Shown here one piece after another: positions 6,207-12,229 of a DNA stretch of 12,229 nucleotides. The notes beneath the pieces are model-generated. The model had not been told where the DNA came from, ran no database searches, and saw only the letters and a list, made by a program, of their open reading frames with translations. Origin of the DNA: an uncultured Veillonellaceae bacterium (lineage in GTDB: Bacteria; Bacillota; Negativicutes; Veillonellales; Megasphaeraceae); contig UREG01000046.1 in assembly GCA_900546795.1 (NCBI GenBank), positions 1-12,229 of the forward strand, in the 5' to 3' direction. The translations under genes and the position numbers were made by a program. Each line of letters starts with the position of its first letter. Position 1 is the first letter of the stretch.

Positions 6207-7160
6207 ATGAACATACTTGTGGTAATGGAATTGGAGCCGTATCATAAAACATGGCTGGATGAAGCGCTGGGAGAAGGCGCCTGGCTGTACCGGCCGAACC
6301 GGACGGCGTCGAAAGAAGAATTGGCGCAGGCAGAAGTGGTGATAGGCCCGCTTCCCGTTGAATCTGTCGCGGAATGCCCGCGCTTAAAATGGCTGCAGCT
6401 CAGCATGGCCGGAGCGGCGCCGTACTGCCGAAAAGGACTTCTTCCGGACGGCTGTGAATTGACCAACGCGACGGGAGCCTACGGCTTGGCGCTGGCAGAG
6501 CATATGCTGGGAGCGCTGCTTGCCATGCAGAAGAAATTATATCTGTATTATGACAATCAAAAAGAAGCCCGGTGGCAGGACGAAGGTACGGTCGATTCGA
6601 TCGAAGGCGCAACGGTACTGCTCTGGGGCATGGGCGATATAGGCAGTCATTTTGCCCGGCGTGTCAAGGCGCTGGGAGCGTATACGATCGGAGTAAAAAG
6701 AAGACCGGCAGAGAAACCGGATATATTGGATGAACTGGTTCTGCAGGAAGACGTGGACACGGTACTGCCCCGGGCCGATATAGTCGCGATGAGCCTGCCC
6801 GGCACTCCGGAAACCTACCGGATTTTAAACCGGGAGCGGCTGGCAAAAATGAAAAAAGGCGCGTATCTGCTGAATGTCGGCCGGGGAACGTCGATAGATA
6901 CCGAGGCGCTGTGCGACTGTATGGAACAGGGCGGGCTCTCGGGAGCGGCGCTGGACGTGACCGATCCGGAACCGCTTCCGTCCGATCATCGGATGTGGCG
7001 CATTCCGGGGATATATATCACGCCTCATATTTCCGGATACCATCATTTGCGGGCTACCCATGACAATATCGTCCGCATTGCGGTAAAAAATTTGAAAGCC
7101 TTTTTGAACGGCGGACCTTTGGAAAATATTGTAGATCGGGAAACAGGATATAAAAAATAA
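6207..7160 (+). CDS. D-isomer-specific 2-hydroxyacid dehydrogenase family protein
   Basis: This 317-residue protein of the D-2-hydroxyacid dehydrogenase family reversibly reduces a 2-keto acid to a D-2-hydroxy acid; the exact substrate is not evident. The Rossmann signature GMGDIG is at 141-146. The catalytic triad is R226 in NVGRGT, E255 in DPEPLP and H274 in ITPHISG. After the second strand the sequence is GVKRRP (162-167): basic residues sit where NAD-specific enzymes usually have Asp, which hints at NADP(H). AAGGAGG (6193-6199) is 7 bases before ATG 6207, so this start is preferred over the in-frame TTG at 6201. The gene has its own promoter, is divergent from metQ and ends at a bidirectional terminator, so it is probably monocistronic. 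It could be a glyoxylate/hydroxypyruvate reductase-like enzyme. Confidence 0.9.
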   Translation: MNILVVMELEPYHKTWLDEALGEGAWLYRPNRTASKEELAQAEVVIGPLPVESVAECPRLKWLQLSMAGAAPYCRKGLLPDGCELTNATGAYGLALAEHMLGALLAMQKKLYLYYDNQKEARWQDEGTVDSIEGATVLLWGMGDIGSHFARRVKALGAYTIGVKRRPAEKPDILDELVLQEDVDTVLPRADIVAMSLPGTPETYRILNRERLAKMKKGAYLLNVGRGTSIDTEALCDCMEQGGLSGAALDVTDPEPLPSDHRMWRIPGIYITPHISGYHHLRATHDNIVRIAVKNLKAFLNGGPLENIVDRETGYKK

Positions 7161-7183
7161 AAGAGAGCCGTTAGGCTCTCTTT
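7160..7183. terminator. Bidirectional terminator between convergent genes
   Basis: A perfect 10-bp stem AAAGAGAGCC (7160-7169) with GGCTCTCTTT (7174-7183) has a GTTA loop. It overlaps the stop codons of both convergent genes. The minus-strand side has the better tail (TTTTATTTTTTAT); the plus side has TTTATTC. Confidence 0.85.
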
Positions 7184-7655
7184 ATTCATGGGTCAGCGGA
7201 CAACAGACCGCGCGGACGTAATCGATCAGTATTTGCGGGGGCAATACGACCTGCTGGCCGCGCTGCCCGGCGCTGATGCTGATTTTTTCCTGATCAAGCG
7301 CGGAAGAGTCGATGAACGTGGGAAATTTTTTCTTCATGCCGATAGGAGAACAGCCGCCGCGGATATATCCGGTAATCGGCAGGAGTTCTTTGACATGAAG
7401 CAGATGGACGCTCTTATTGCCGCTTGCTTGGGCAATTTTCTTTAGATCCAGCTCTTTATGACAGGGAATACAGCAGACGATGAAGCCGGTTTTATCTCCG
7501 TTGCCGACCAAGGTTTTAAATACCATGTCAACAGGATAGCCAAGGGCTTCGGCCGCATGTACGCCGGAGAGATCCGATTCATCATATGCATAGCTTTTGG
7601 TTTCATACGCAATGTGTTCTTTGTCGAGCATGCGCATGACATTTGTTTTCTTCAT
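7182..7655 (-). CDS. ybaK: YbaK/EbsC-type aminoacyl-tRNA deacylase
   Basis: This 157-residue protein of the YbaK/EbsC (INS/ProX-like) superfamily is related to free-standing editing domains that hydrolyse mischarged Cys-tRNA(Pro) or Cys-tRNA(Cys) in the cytosol. Family features are the lysine in VFKTLV (K47), the glycine-rich GYIRGGCSPIGMKKK (97-110) and the SAGQRG loop (129-133). Length is typical. An AAAGGA element (7672-7667) lies 11 bases upstream of the ATG. The start is 18 bases after the stop of the unknown membrane protein gene on the same strand, so the two are probably co-transcribed. No functional link between them is evident. The editing specificity is assumed from the family. Confidence 0.92.
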   Translation of the reverse strand: MKKTNVMRMLDKEHIAYETKSYAYDESDLSGVHAAEALGYPVDMVFKTLVGNGDKTGFIVCCIPCHKELDLKKIAQASGNKSVHLLHVKELLPITGYIRGGCSPIGMKKKFPTFIDSSALDQEKISISAGQRGQQVVLPPQILIDYVRAVCCPLTHE

Positions 7656-7673
7656 GTGTTCCAGTTCCTTTCA

Positions 7674-8846
7674 TCAGGTCATTAATAATATCCATTCGAG
7701 GAACGTACAGCCGATGTAGGCAATGGCAAATTTTACTTTTTGTTTTCGTTTCCGATCTTCGTCCAGTTCCAGCAATTGAAATGCCAGATACCGTTTATTA
7801 CGTATCTGAATCAGAAAGTTTTGAATCCGTTCCTGATAGGAAGTATCCGCATAGCCGCCTTCTGCGCGGATAGCCTGCTGCTGCGTATAAATACGGCGGT
7901 GCAGTTTGCGCATTTGGATCTTTATATTGTTGTGGACGAAAAATGTCTGCCAGCTTTTCCGCGTATTGAAATACATATAGATATAACGCGGAATATTCAT
8001 CACTAAAAAACTAAAGATGATAATCAGCAGGGAAATTAAAAAGTAAGTGGAAAAAGAAAAAGTAAGATCCCGCGGCGGCAGATAATGATGGAGGATCACA
8101 AAACTGATCCACACGCCGATCGGCAGCAGCAGGATCGCCAAGATGTCGATGGAATGAAGCCAGCTGCTTTTGCCGGGAAGCTCTTCGTCTGTCGTGACGA
8201 AACGATCCAGGGGCTTGTGAAACGCGTAGTAATCCATACATAAAACGGCCTGTTCTGTTTTGGCATTGTTTAATAAGAGCGGGCCTTTGCTGAAATCCGG
8301 CCGATCCGGCAGGGGCACGATGGAAAAAATGTCGCTGTCCGGCGCCATATCAAAATAAATACGGCCTTTCTTTTCAAACCGCATGGTGGAGCCTTTGGTT
8401 CCAATCCGGAACGGATTGAAGAATGTTCCTAAAAAGCTCAGCACCCAGCTGCACAAAGAATGAATCAGGGTATTTAAAATGAAAGAATCCGTTTCAATGG
8501 AGGAGATATCCAGCTTTATCTGGAAGGCCGCCCGATAGTCGTCGCACCAGATGTCTTCTAATTTGAACTGAAGGCTCATCACGCCGCCAAAACGAGTGAT
8601 CATGCCTAAATATACCATATTGTTCTCTTCAAATTCGAAGGTGATCGAATGAAAGAACCAATGATTTGCCAAATGATTTGCCAATCGGCTGTTGATCGTA
8701 TCTTCTTCCCATACCAGGACCTGATGATCGTAAATCGCGTCTTTGGGTTCCAGCAAAAGCGGCTCCGCCGTTTCCGGCAAAACCGTGTCCTGTACTTTGT
8801 TCAGGATCCGGGACACCTTATCTTTTAAGGTATGAAAAAGAACCAC
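7674..8846 (-). CDS. Membrane protein of unknown function (390 residues)
   Basis: I do not recognise this family. The start is GTG at 8846, 8 bases after AAAGGAG. The frame stays open upstream, but that part is antisense to the neighbouring SUFU-like gene. Residues 1-230 look soluble, of mixed alpha/beta character, with several aromatic/acidic stretches (VWEEDT, ITFEFEE, MSLQFKLEDIW). Then come two closely spaced membrane segments (about 233-256 and 266-285). A basic segment with a likely amphipathic or coiled helix follows (about 295-370, with RKLHRRIYTQQQ and RKRKQK), and a last hydrophobic helix (371-389) ends at the C-terminus. There is no signal peptide. A tandem 12-base repeat encodes LANHLANH. 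It precedes ybaK by 18 bases and is divergent from the SUFU-like gene. That the bulk is cytoplasmic is inferred from the basic segments flanking the membrane helices. Confidence 0.8.
   Translation of the reverse strand: MVLFHTLKDKVSRILNKVQDTVLPETAEPLLLEPKDAIYDHQVLVWEEDTINSRLANHLANHWFFHSITFEFEENNMVYLGMITRFGGVMSLQFKLEDIWCDDYRAAFQIKLDISSIETDSFILNTLIHSLCSWVLSFLGTFFNPFRIGTKGSTMRFEKKGRIYFDMAPDSDIFSIVPLPDRPDFSKGPLLLNNAKTEQAVLCMDYYAFHKPLDRFVTTDEELPGKSSWLHSIDILAILLLPIGVWISFVILHHYLPPRDLTFSFSTYFLISLLIIIFSFLVMNIPRYIYMYFNTRKSWQTFFVHNNIKIQMRKLHRRIYTQQQAIRAEGGYADTSYQERIQNFLIQIRNKRYLAFQLLELDEDRKRKQKVKFAIAYIGCTFLEWILLMT
8661..8684. repeat. Tandem 12-base duplication within the unknown membrane protein gene
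   Basis: ATGATTTGCCAA occurs twice in a row, adding four residues in frame (LANH-LANH, about residues 55-62). It looks like a small slippage duplication. Confidence 0.8.
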
Positions 8847-8854
8847 AGTATCAA

Positions 8855-8861
8855 CTCCTTT
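8855..8861 (-). promoter_or_regulatory. Ribosome binding site deciding the GTG start at 8846
   Basis: AAAGGAG on the minus strand is 8 bases before GTG 8846. The in-frame ATG at 8876 has no comparable element, and the longer frame overlaps the divergent gene. Confidence 0.75.
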
Positions 8862-8896
8862 GGTATAGTGTATCATAGAACGGAAAAAAGTAAAAG

Positions 8897-8927
8897 TTGA
8901 AGCCTTTGGGAGCGGATATGCTATAAT
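8897..8927 (+). promoter_or_regulatory. Promoter of the SUFU-like gene (extended -10)
   Basis: TTGAAG (8897-8902), a 19-base spacer and a perfect TATAAT (8922-8927) preceded by TG one base upstream (8919-8920). The extended -10 would offset the long spacer. Confidence 0.7.
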
Positions 8928-8954
8928 ATACAAGGTATATAAAGGAGGCATGGC

Positions 8955-9704
8955 ATGTCTTGGTGGAAAAGTGAACAGAAAGCGGCGGTGTATCCGCGTT
9001 CGATAAAACGATATTTTGAATTGCAGGATGCCAGCATACCTGTAGAAAAAGAAACGAATTACGGCAGATATGTAAAAGAACGGTTTGCCAGTATGTTTAA
9101 AGACCGGCCGTACCGGTATGTCCGCGATCCGGTCCGATCGCCGCTGCCCATCGATGTGGTGGTGTTTATGCCGACCCCGGAAGAACCTATATATGTTTTG
9201 CATACGGTAGGGATCAGCGACGTGGCATTGGCGCTGCAGGCGGAAACAGAGCGGACAGAAACGCTTAAATTTACAGAAATTTGCATGCTGCTGCCTGCAA
9301 ATTGGCCGTTTCCGGAAGGCGAATGGGAAATAGACGCGGACTATGCCTGGCCGATTTGGCTGGCAATGGAACTGGGACATTTTTTTCATTCCCATTTGGG
9401 CTGGATATTGTACAGTACGGCATTGTCCAATAGTGAATCGGAAGACAGTTTCAGTGTACGAAATCGTTTTTCAGGAATCATGCTGGCACAGTTCCAAGGC
9501 AGTCTGGGAGAGATAAAAATGCCGGACGGCAACAAGGTGGATATTTTTATTCCGATTCTTCTGTATCCGGAAGAAATCGCGCTGATGGACACGCATGGAG
9601 CGGAATGGGTGGCGGATCAGGTGCTGATGGCAAATCACAATTCGTTTATTATCAATGAAAATAGAAAATCGATAGGGAAAATACAAAAAGAAGAGCCGAG
9701 GTAA
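8955..9704 (+). CDS. SUFU-like domain protein
   Basis: This is a 249-residue soluble protein with no signal peptide. Residues about 64-225 follow the pattern of the Suppressor-of-fused-like domain (bacterial SUFU family): IDVVVFMPTPEEPIYVLHTVGISD, then an MLLPANWPFPE stretch (the family's E-x-x-x-LP-x-x-W element), WPIWLAMELGHFFHSHLGWIL, and a C-terminal IPILLYPEEIALM strand region. Bacterial members are often stand-alone proteins of unknown role, and some act as immunity proteins next to polymorphic toxins. No toxin is seen here. AAAGGAGG (8941-8948) is 6 bases before the ATG. The last codons form the left arm of the terminator. It is divergent from the unknown membrane protein gene. The family call is from motif memory, not a profile search. 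Confidence 0.72.
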   Translation: MSWWKSEQKAAVYPRSIKRYFELQDASIPVEKETNYGRYVKERFASMFKDRPYRYVRDPVRSPLPIDVVVFMPTPEEPIYVLHTVGISDVALALQAETERTETLKFTEICMLLPANWPFPEGEWEIDADYAWPIWLAMELGHFFHSHLGWILYSTALSNSESEDSFSVRNRFSGIMLAQFQGSLGEIKMPDGNKVDIFIPILLYPEEIALMDTHGAEWVADQVLMANHNSFIINENRKSIGKIQKEEPR

Positions 9705-9723
9705 GGCTCTTCTTTTTGTATTT
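9679..9723 (+). terminator. Terminator overlapping the end of the SUFU-like gene
   Basis: A perfect 19-bp stem (9679-9697 with 9705-9723) has a 7-base loop that contains the TAA stop. The right arm holds TTTTT, and the terminal base pairs are A-T rich. Confidence 0.9.
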
Positions 9724-9981
9724 ATAGAGTGTACATTTTTAGGACGGCGTGTGCGGATAGATGAGAAGTGCTCAGTGTAAAGATGAAAGAATATGTAAGA
9801 ACAACAGAATAAAACAAAAATAAACAAATTATTTGCAAAAGCAAGAAATAGCATAATCAAGCGGTTTATTGGAGATATAAAAATCACATGTACAAAAAAG
9901 GAACAAAAGTATACACAGGATAAACGAAAAATATATATGCAAAAAATGCAACGAGTGTATCCTCTTACAGTGGAAACTATA
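9724..9981. other. AT-rich intergenic stretch without a recognisable gene
   Basis: This stretch has many short A runs and frequent stops on the plus strand. A long minus-strand frame (9471-10055) crosses it but has no family character and is low-complexity. I find no tRNA, riboswitch core or credible small ORF with a ribosome binding site. Together with the nifJ leader it forms a gap of nearly 380 bases. Confidence 0.6.
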
Positions 9982-10010
9982 TTGCAAATTTTTATGTTTA
10001 GGCATACAAT
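9982..10010 (+). promoter_or_regulatory. Probable nifJ promoter
   Basis: TTGCAA (9982-9987), exactly 17 bases, then TACAAT (10005-10010). The start site would be near 10017, giving a leader of about 85 bases. Confidence 0.65.
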
Positions 10011-10039
10011 AGGGTTAGTTCTTTGTTGAGAAAAAATGA

Positions 10040-10085
10040 TATAACTTTTGTGCATGGGTATGTAAATCTATTCTTAAAAGTTATA
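10040..10085 (+). repeat. Inverted repeat in the nifJ leader
   Basis: TATAACTTTT (10040-10049) and AAAAGTTATA (10076-10085) are perfect 10-base complements 26 bases apart. The right arm ends just before the AGAGGTG ribosome binding site. It could form a long-looped leader hairpin or be a pair of operator half-sites. No T run follows, so it is not an intrinsic terminator. Confidence 0.5.
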
Positions 10086-10101
10086 GAAAGAGGTGCGAAA
10101 C

Positions 10102-12229
10102 ATGAAGTTGCATAAGAAAATGAAAACGATGGACGGAAATACTGCCGCTGCGCATGTCGCGTATGCCTTTACGGAAGTAGCTGCGATATTCCCGATTACG
10201 CCGTCTTCTCCTATGGCGGAACATGTAGATGAATGGGCGGCGCATGGCCGTAAAAATTTATTTGGCCACCCTGTCGATGTTGTAGAAATGCAGTCGGAAG
10301 GCGGCGCTGCGGCAGCTATGCACGGTTCGCTGCAGGCCGGCGCGCTGACGTCGACATTTACTTCCGCACAGGGGCTGCTCCTGATGATTCCGGATATGTT
10401 TAAAATTGCCGGTGAATTGCTTCCGGGCGTATTTCACGTGGCTGCCCGTACGATTTCGACGAATACGTTTACCATTTTTGGCGAACACAACGATGTCATG
10501 GCTGCTCGGCAGACAGGCCTTGCTATGTTGGCGGAATCCAGTGTGCAGGAAGTGATGGATTTGGCGGCGGTAGCGCATGCTTCCGCGATTTCCAGCCGCG
10601 TTCCGTTTATGAACTTCTTCGACGGTTTCCGTACGTCGCATGAAATACAGAAAATCGAAGTGCTGGAAGACGATGATTTAAGACAGCTGCTGGATATGGA
10701 AGCGGTAGAAGAATTCCGCCGCCGTTCCATGAATCCGGACGCTCCTGTTACCCGCGGCGTGATAGAACCGCCTGAAATCTATTTCCAGCACCGGGAATCC
10801 ATCAATAAGTTCTATGAACGGATACCGGATATCGTAGAAGGATATATGGAAAAAATCACGGAAATTACCGGCCGTGAATATCACCTCTTTAATTATACAG
10901 GCGCTCCGGACGCAGAACATGTAGTCGTGCTCATGGGCTCCGGCGCTCAGGTAGCAGAAGAAACCGTACGGGTGCTTAATGAAGGCGGAGAAAAAGTCGG
11001 CGTTTTAAACGTACATTTATTCCGGCCATTCTCGGAAAAACACTTCTTAAAAGCGCTTCCGGAAACGGTAAAACGGATTGCCGTGCTGGAACGGACGAAA
11101 GAACCGGGTTCCAACGGGGAACCGCTGTATCAGTCCGTAACAGCCGTATTTGCAGGAAGAGACCATGCGCCGGCAATATACGGCGGCCGGTACGGCTTGG
11201 GCTCAAAAGATATTTTGCCGGATGATATCGTAGCGGTATTTGATAATCTGAAATCCTATGAACCACTCAACAGCTTTACGGTCAGCATCGTAGACGATGT
11301 AAACTTTACGTCGCTGCCGAGAAAACGGTATGCGGTCATGAATGCAGAAGGACTCAAAGCATGTAAGTTCTGGGGATTTGGCTCTGACGGCACCGTTGGC
11401 GCCAATAAGAGCGCAATCAAGATCATCGGCGATCATACGGACATGTATGCACAGGCATATTTTGCGTATGACTCAAAAAAATCCGGCGGCGTAACCGTAT
11501 CCCACCTCCGGTTTGGTAGCCGGCCGATTCATATGCCGTATTTAGTAGAAAATGCCGACTTTATTGCTTGCCATCGCCAGGGATATGTATATCAGTATGA
11601 CCTGCTCAAAGGCCTGAAAGACGGCGGCGTATTCCTGCTCAACTGCGTATGGTCTCCGGAAGAGCTGAATGAAAAACTGCCGGCAGCGATGAAACGATAT
11701 ATCGCTAAACATCATATCCAATTCTATACGATCGACGCAGTAAAAATCGGGGAAGAAATCGGTCTTGGGAGCCGGATCAATATGATCATGCAGGCGGCGT
11801 TCTTTAAATTATCCGAAGTAATTCCCGTCGATATGGCAGTGAAATATCTGAAAGAAGCGGTAGAAGAATCGTATGGCAAAAAAGGCCAGGATATCGTAGA
11901 TATGAACAATGCTGCGATTGATCAGGGAATTGGCGCCGTATGCCGGATTGATGTGCCGGAAGATTGGGCTTATGCAGAAGATGCTCTTACGGATACGAGA
12001 AACGTATCGCAGTTCTACAAAGAATTTTCCGCGCCTGTCAATGCATTGGCCGGCGACGATCTGCCGGTAAGCGCATTTAACGGCATGGAAGACGGTACAT
12101 ATCCGATGGGCGGCACCGGTGAAGAAAAACGCGGCGTAGCTATCAATGTACCGGAATGGATACCGGAAAATTGTATCCAATGTAACCAGTGTTCCTTCGT
12201 ATGTCCCCATGCTGCGATTCGCCCGTTCC
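10102..12229 (+). CDS. nifJ: Pyruvate:ferredoxin (flavodoxin) oxidoreductase, 3' partial
   Basis: The frame is open from ATG 10102 to the window edge (709 codons). This is roughly the first 60 percent of the single-chain PFOR, usually about 1,170 residues, which decarboxylates pyruvate to acetyl-CoA, CO2 and reduced ferredoxin in anaerobes. Domain I begins with DGNTAAAHVAYAFTEVAAIFPITPSSPMAEHVDEW. Then come VVEMQSEGGAAAAMHGSLQAGALTSTFTSAQGL, domain II (MGSGAQVAEETV, GVLNVHLFRPF) and the gamma-type domain (FWGFGSDGTVGANKSAIKIIGD, about 410-630). The first ferredoxin-like 4Fe-4S motif starts with C691, C694, C697 and C701. The TPP-binding domain VI lies beyond the window. The ribosome binding site is AGAGGTG about 7 bases upstream. 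It is a cytosolic iron-sulfur enzyme and strongly supports an anaerobic host. Confidence 0.97.
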   Translation, partial: MKLHKKMKTMDGNTAAAHVAYAFTEVAAIFPITPSSPMAEHVDEWAAHGRKNLFGHPVDVVEMQSEGGAAAAMHGSLQAGALTSTFTSAQGLLLMIPDMFKIAGELLPGVFHVAARTISTNTFTIFGEHNDVMAARQTGLAMLAESSVQEVMDLAAVAHASAISSRVPFMNFFDGFRTSHEIQKIEVLEDDDLRQLLDMEAVEEFRRRSMNPDAPVTRGVIEPPEIYFQHRESINKFYERIPDIVEGYMEKITEITGREYHLFNYTGAPDAEHVVVLMGSGAQVAEETVRVLNEGGEKVGVLNVHLFRPFSEKHFLKALPETVKRIAVLERTKEPGSNGEPLYQSVTAVFAGRDHAPAIYGGRYGLGSKDILPDDIVAVFDNLKSYEPLNSFTVSIVDDVNFTSLPRKRYAVMNAEGLKACKFWGFGSDGTVGANKSAIKIIGDHTDMYAQAYFAYDSKKSGGVTVSHLRFGSRPIHMPYLVENADFIACHRQGYVYQYDLLKGLKDGGVFLLNCVWSPEELNEKLPAAMKRYIAKHHIQFYTIDAVKIGEEIGLGSRINMIMQAAFFKLSEVIPVDMAVKYLKEAVEESYGKKGQDIVDMNNAAIDQGIGAVCRIDVPEDWAYAEDALTDTRNVSQFYKEFSAPVNALAGDDLPVSAFNGMEDGTYPMGGTGEEKRGVAINVPEWIPENCIQCNQCSFVCPHAAIRPF

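Noticed and set aside
5791..6210. 139-residue plus-strand ORF
   Set aside because: It is antisense to the metQ signal peptide and the SAM riboswitch, has no ribosome binding site and shows no family character.
8847..9395. N-terminal extension of the 390-residue membrane protein
   Set aside because: It is antisense to the SUFU-like gene, is Arg/Phe/His-rich as expected for a shadow frame, and a good ribosome binding site supports GTG 8846.
9768..9830. 20-codon plus-strand ORF in the gap before nifJ
   Set aside because: It has no ribosome binding site or recognisable features; likely chance.
9471..10055. 194-residue minus-strand ORF across the AT-rich gap
   Set aside because: It is low-complexity Phe/Ile/Arg-rich sequence, half antisense to the SUFU-like gene, without a ribosome binding site or recognisable domain.
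10258..12210. Minus-strand ORFs opposite nifJ
   Set aside because: The plus-strand frame is a clear, uninterrupted PFOR; the minus-strand frames have no family features.

Overview
The window looks like chromosome from an anaerobic, low-to-mid-GC Bacillota, most plausibly a Negativicutes bacterium (Megasphaera/Dialister-like). That placement is inferred from gene content (NifJ-type pyruvate:ferredoxin oxidoreductase, class II FBPase GlpX, an ECF-type QueT transporter), from Gram-positive-style attenuation riboswitches (preQ1-I and SAM-I), from strong AGGAGG ribosome binding sites, and from near-consensus TTGACA/TATAAT promoters. Most of the window is ordinary housekeeping. I see no phage, IS, CRISPR, tRNA or rRNA gene, and no defence or biosynthetic cluster.

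Layout, left to right. (a) Bases 3-1346 are one open frame made of two unrelated proteins: the N-terminal part of 1-pyrroline-5-carboxylate dehydrogenase, joined at a GGNL motif to the C-terminal two thirds of a GlcD-type FAD-linked glycolate/D-lactate dehydrogenase. Codon usage flips at the joint, so this is probably a chimeric assembly or very recent illegitimate recombination rather than a working fusion. (b) Transaldolase (tal) and class II fructose-1,6-bisphosphatase (glpX) follow on the same strand and end at a strong terminator. (c) Signal peptidase I (lepB) has its own promoter. (d) A promoter, a class I preQ1 riboswitch and an intrinsic terminator precede the overlapping queT-queF pair, which would import a queuosine precursor and reduce preQ0 to preQ1. 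(e) metQ, the methionine-binding lipoprotein, is convergent on the minus strand behind a SAM-I riboswitch with its own terminator and a TTGACA-N17-TATACT promoter. (f) A D-2-hydroxyacid dehydrogenase reads divergently from metQ. (g) A minus-strand pair encodes a 390-residue membrane protein of unknown function followed by a YbaK-type aminoacyl-tRNA deacylase. (h) Divergent from that pair is a SUFU-like domain protein. (i) An AT-rich intergenic stretch of nearly 400 bases leads into nifJ, which runs off the right edge.

Together the genes cover central carbon metabolism (tal, glpX, nifJ), secretion (lepB), queuosine salvage (queT-queF), methionine uptake (metQ) and translation quality control (ybaK). 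The best-supported regulatory content is the two riboswitch attenuators. The points most worth a second look are the chimeric first ORF, the SUFU-like gene with its divergent unknown membrane protein, and an inverted repeat in the nifJ leader.
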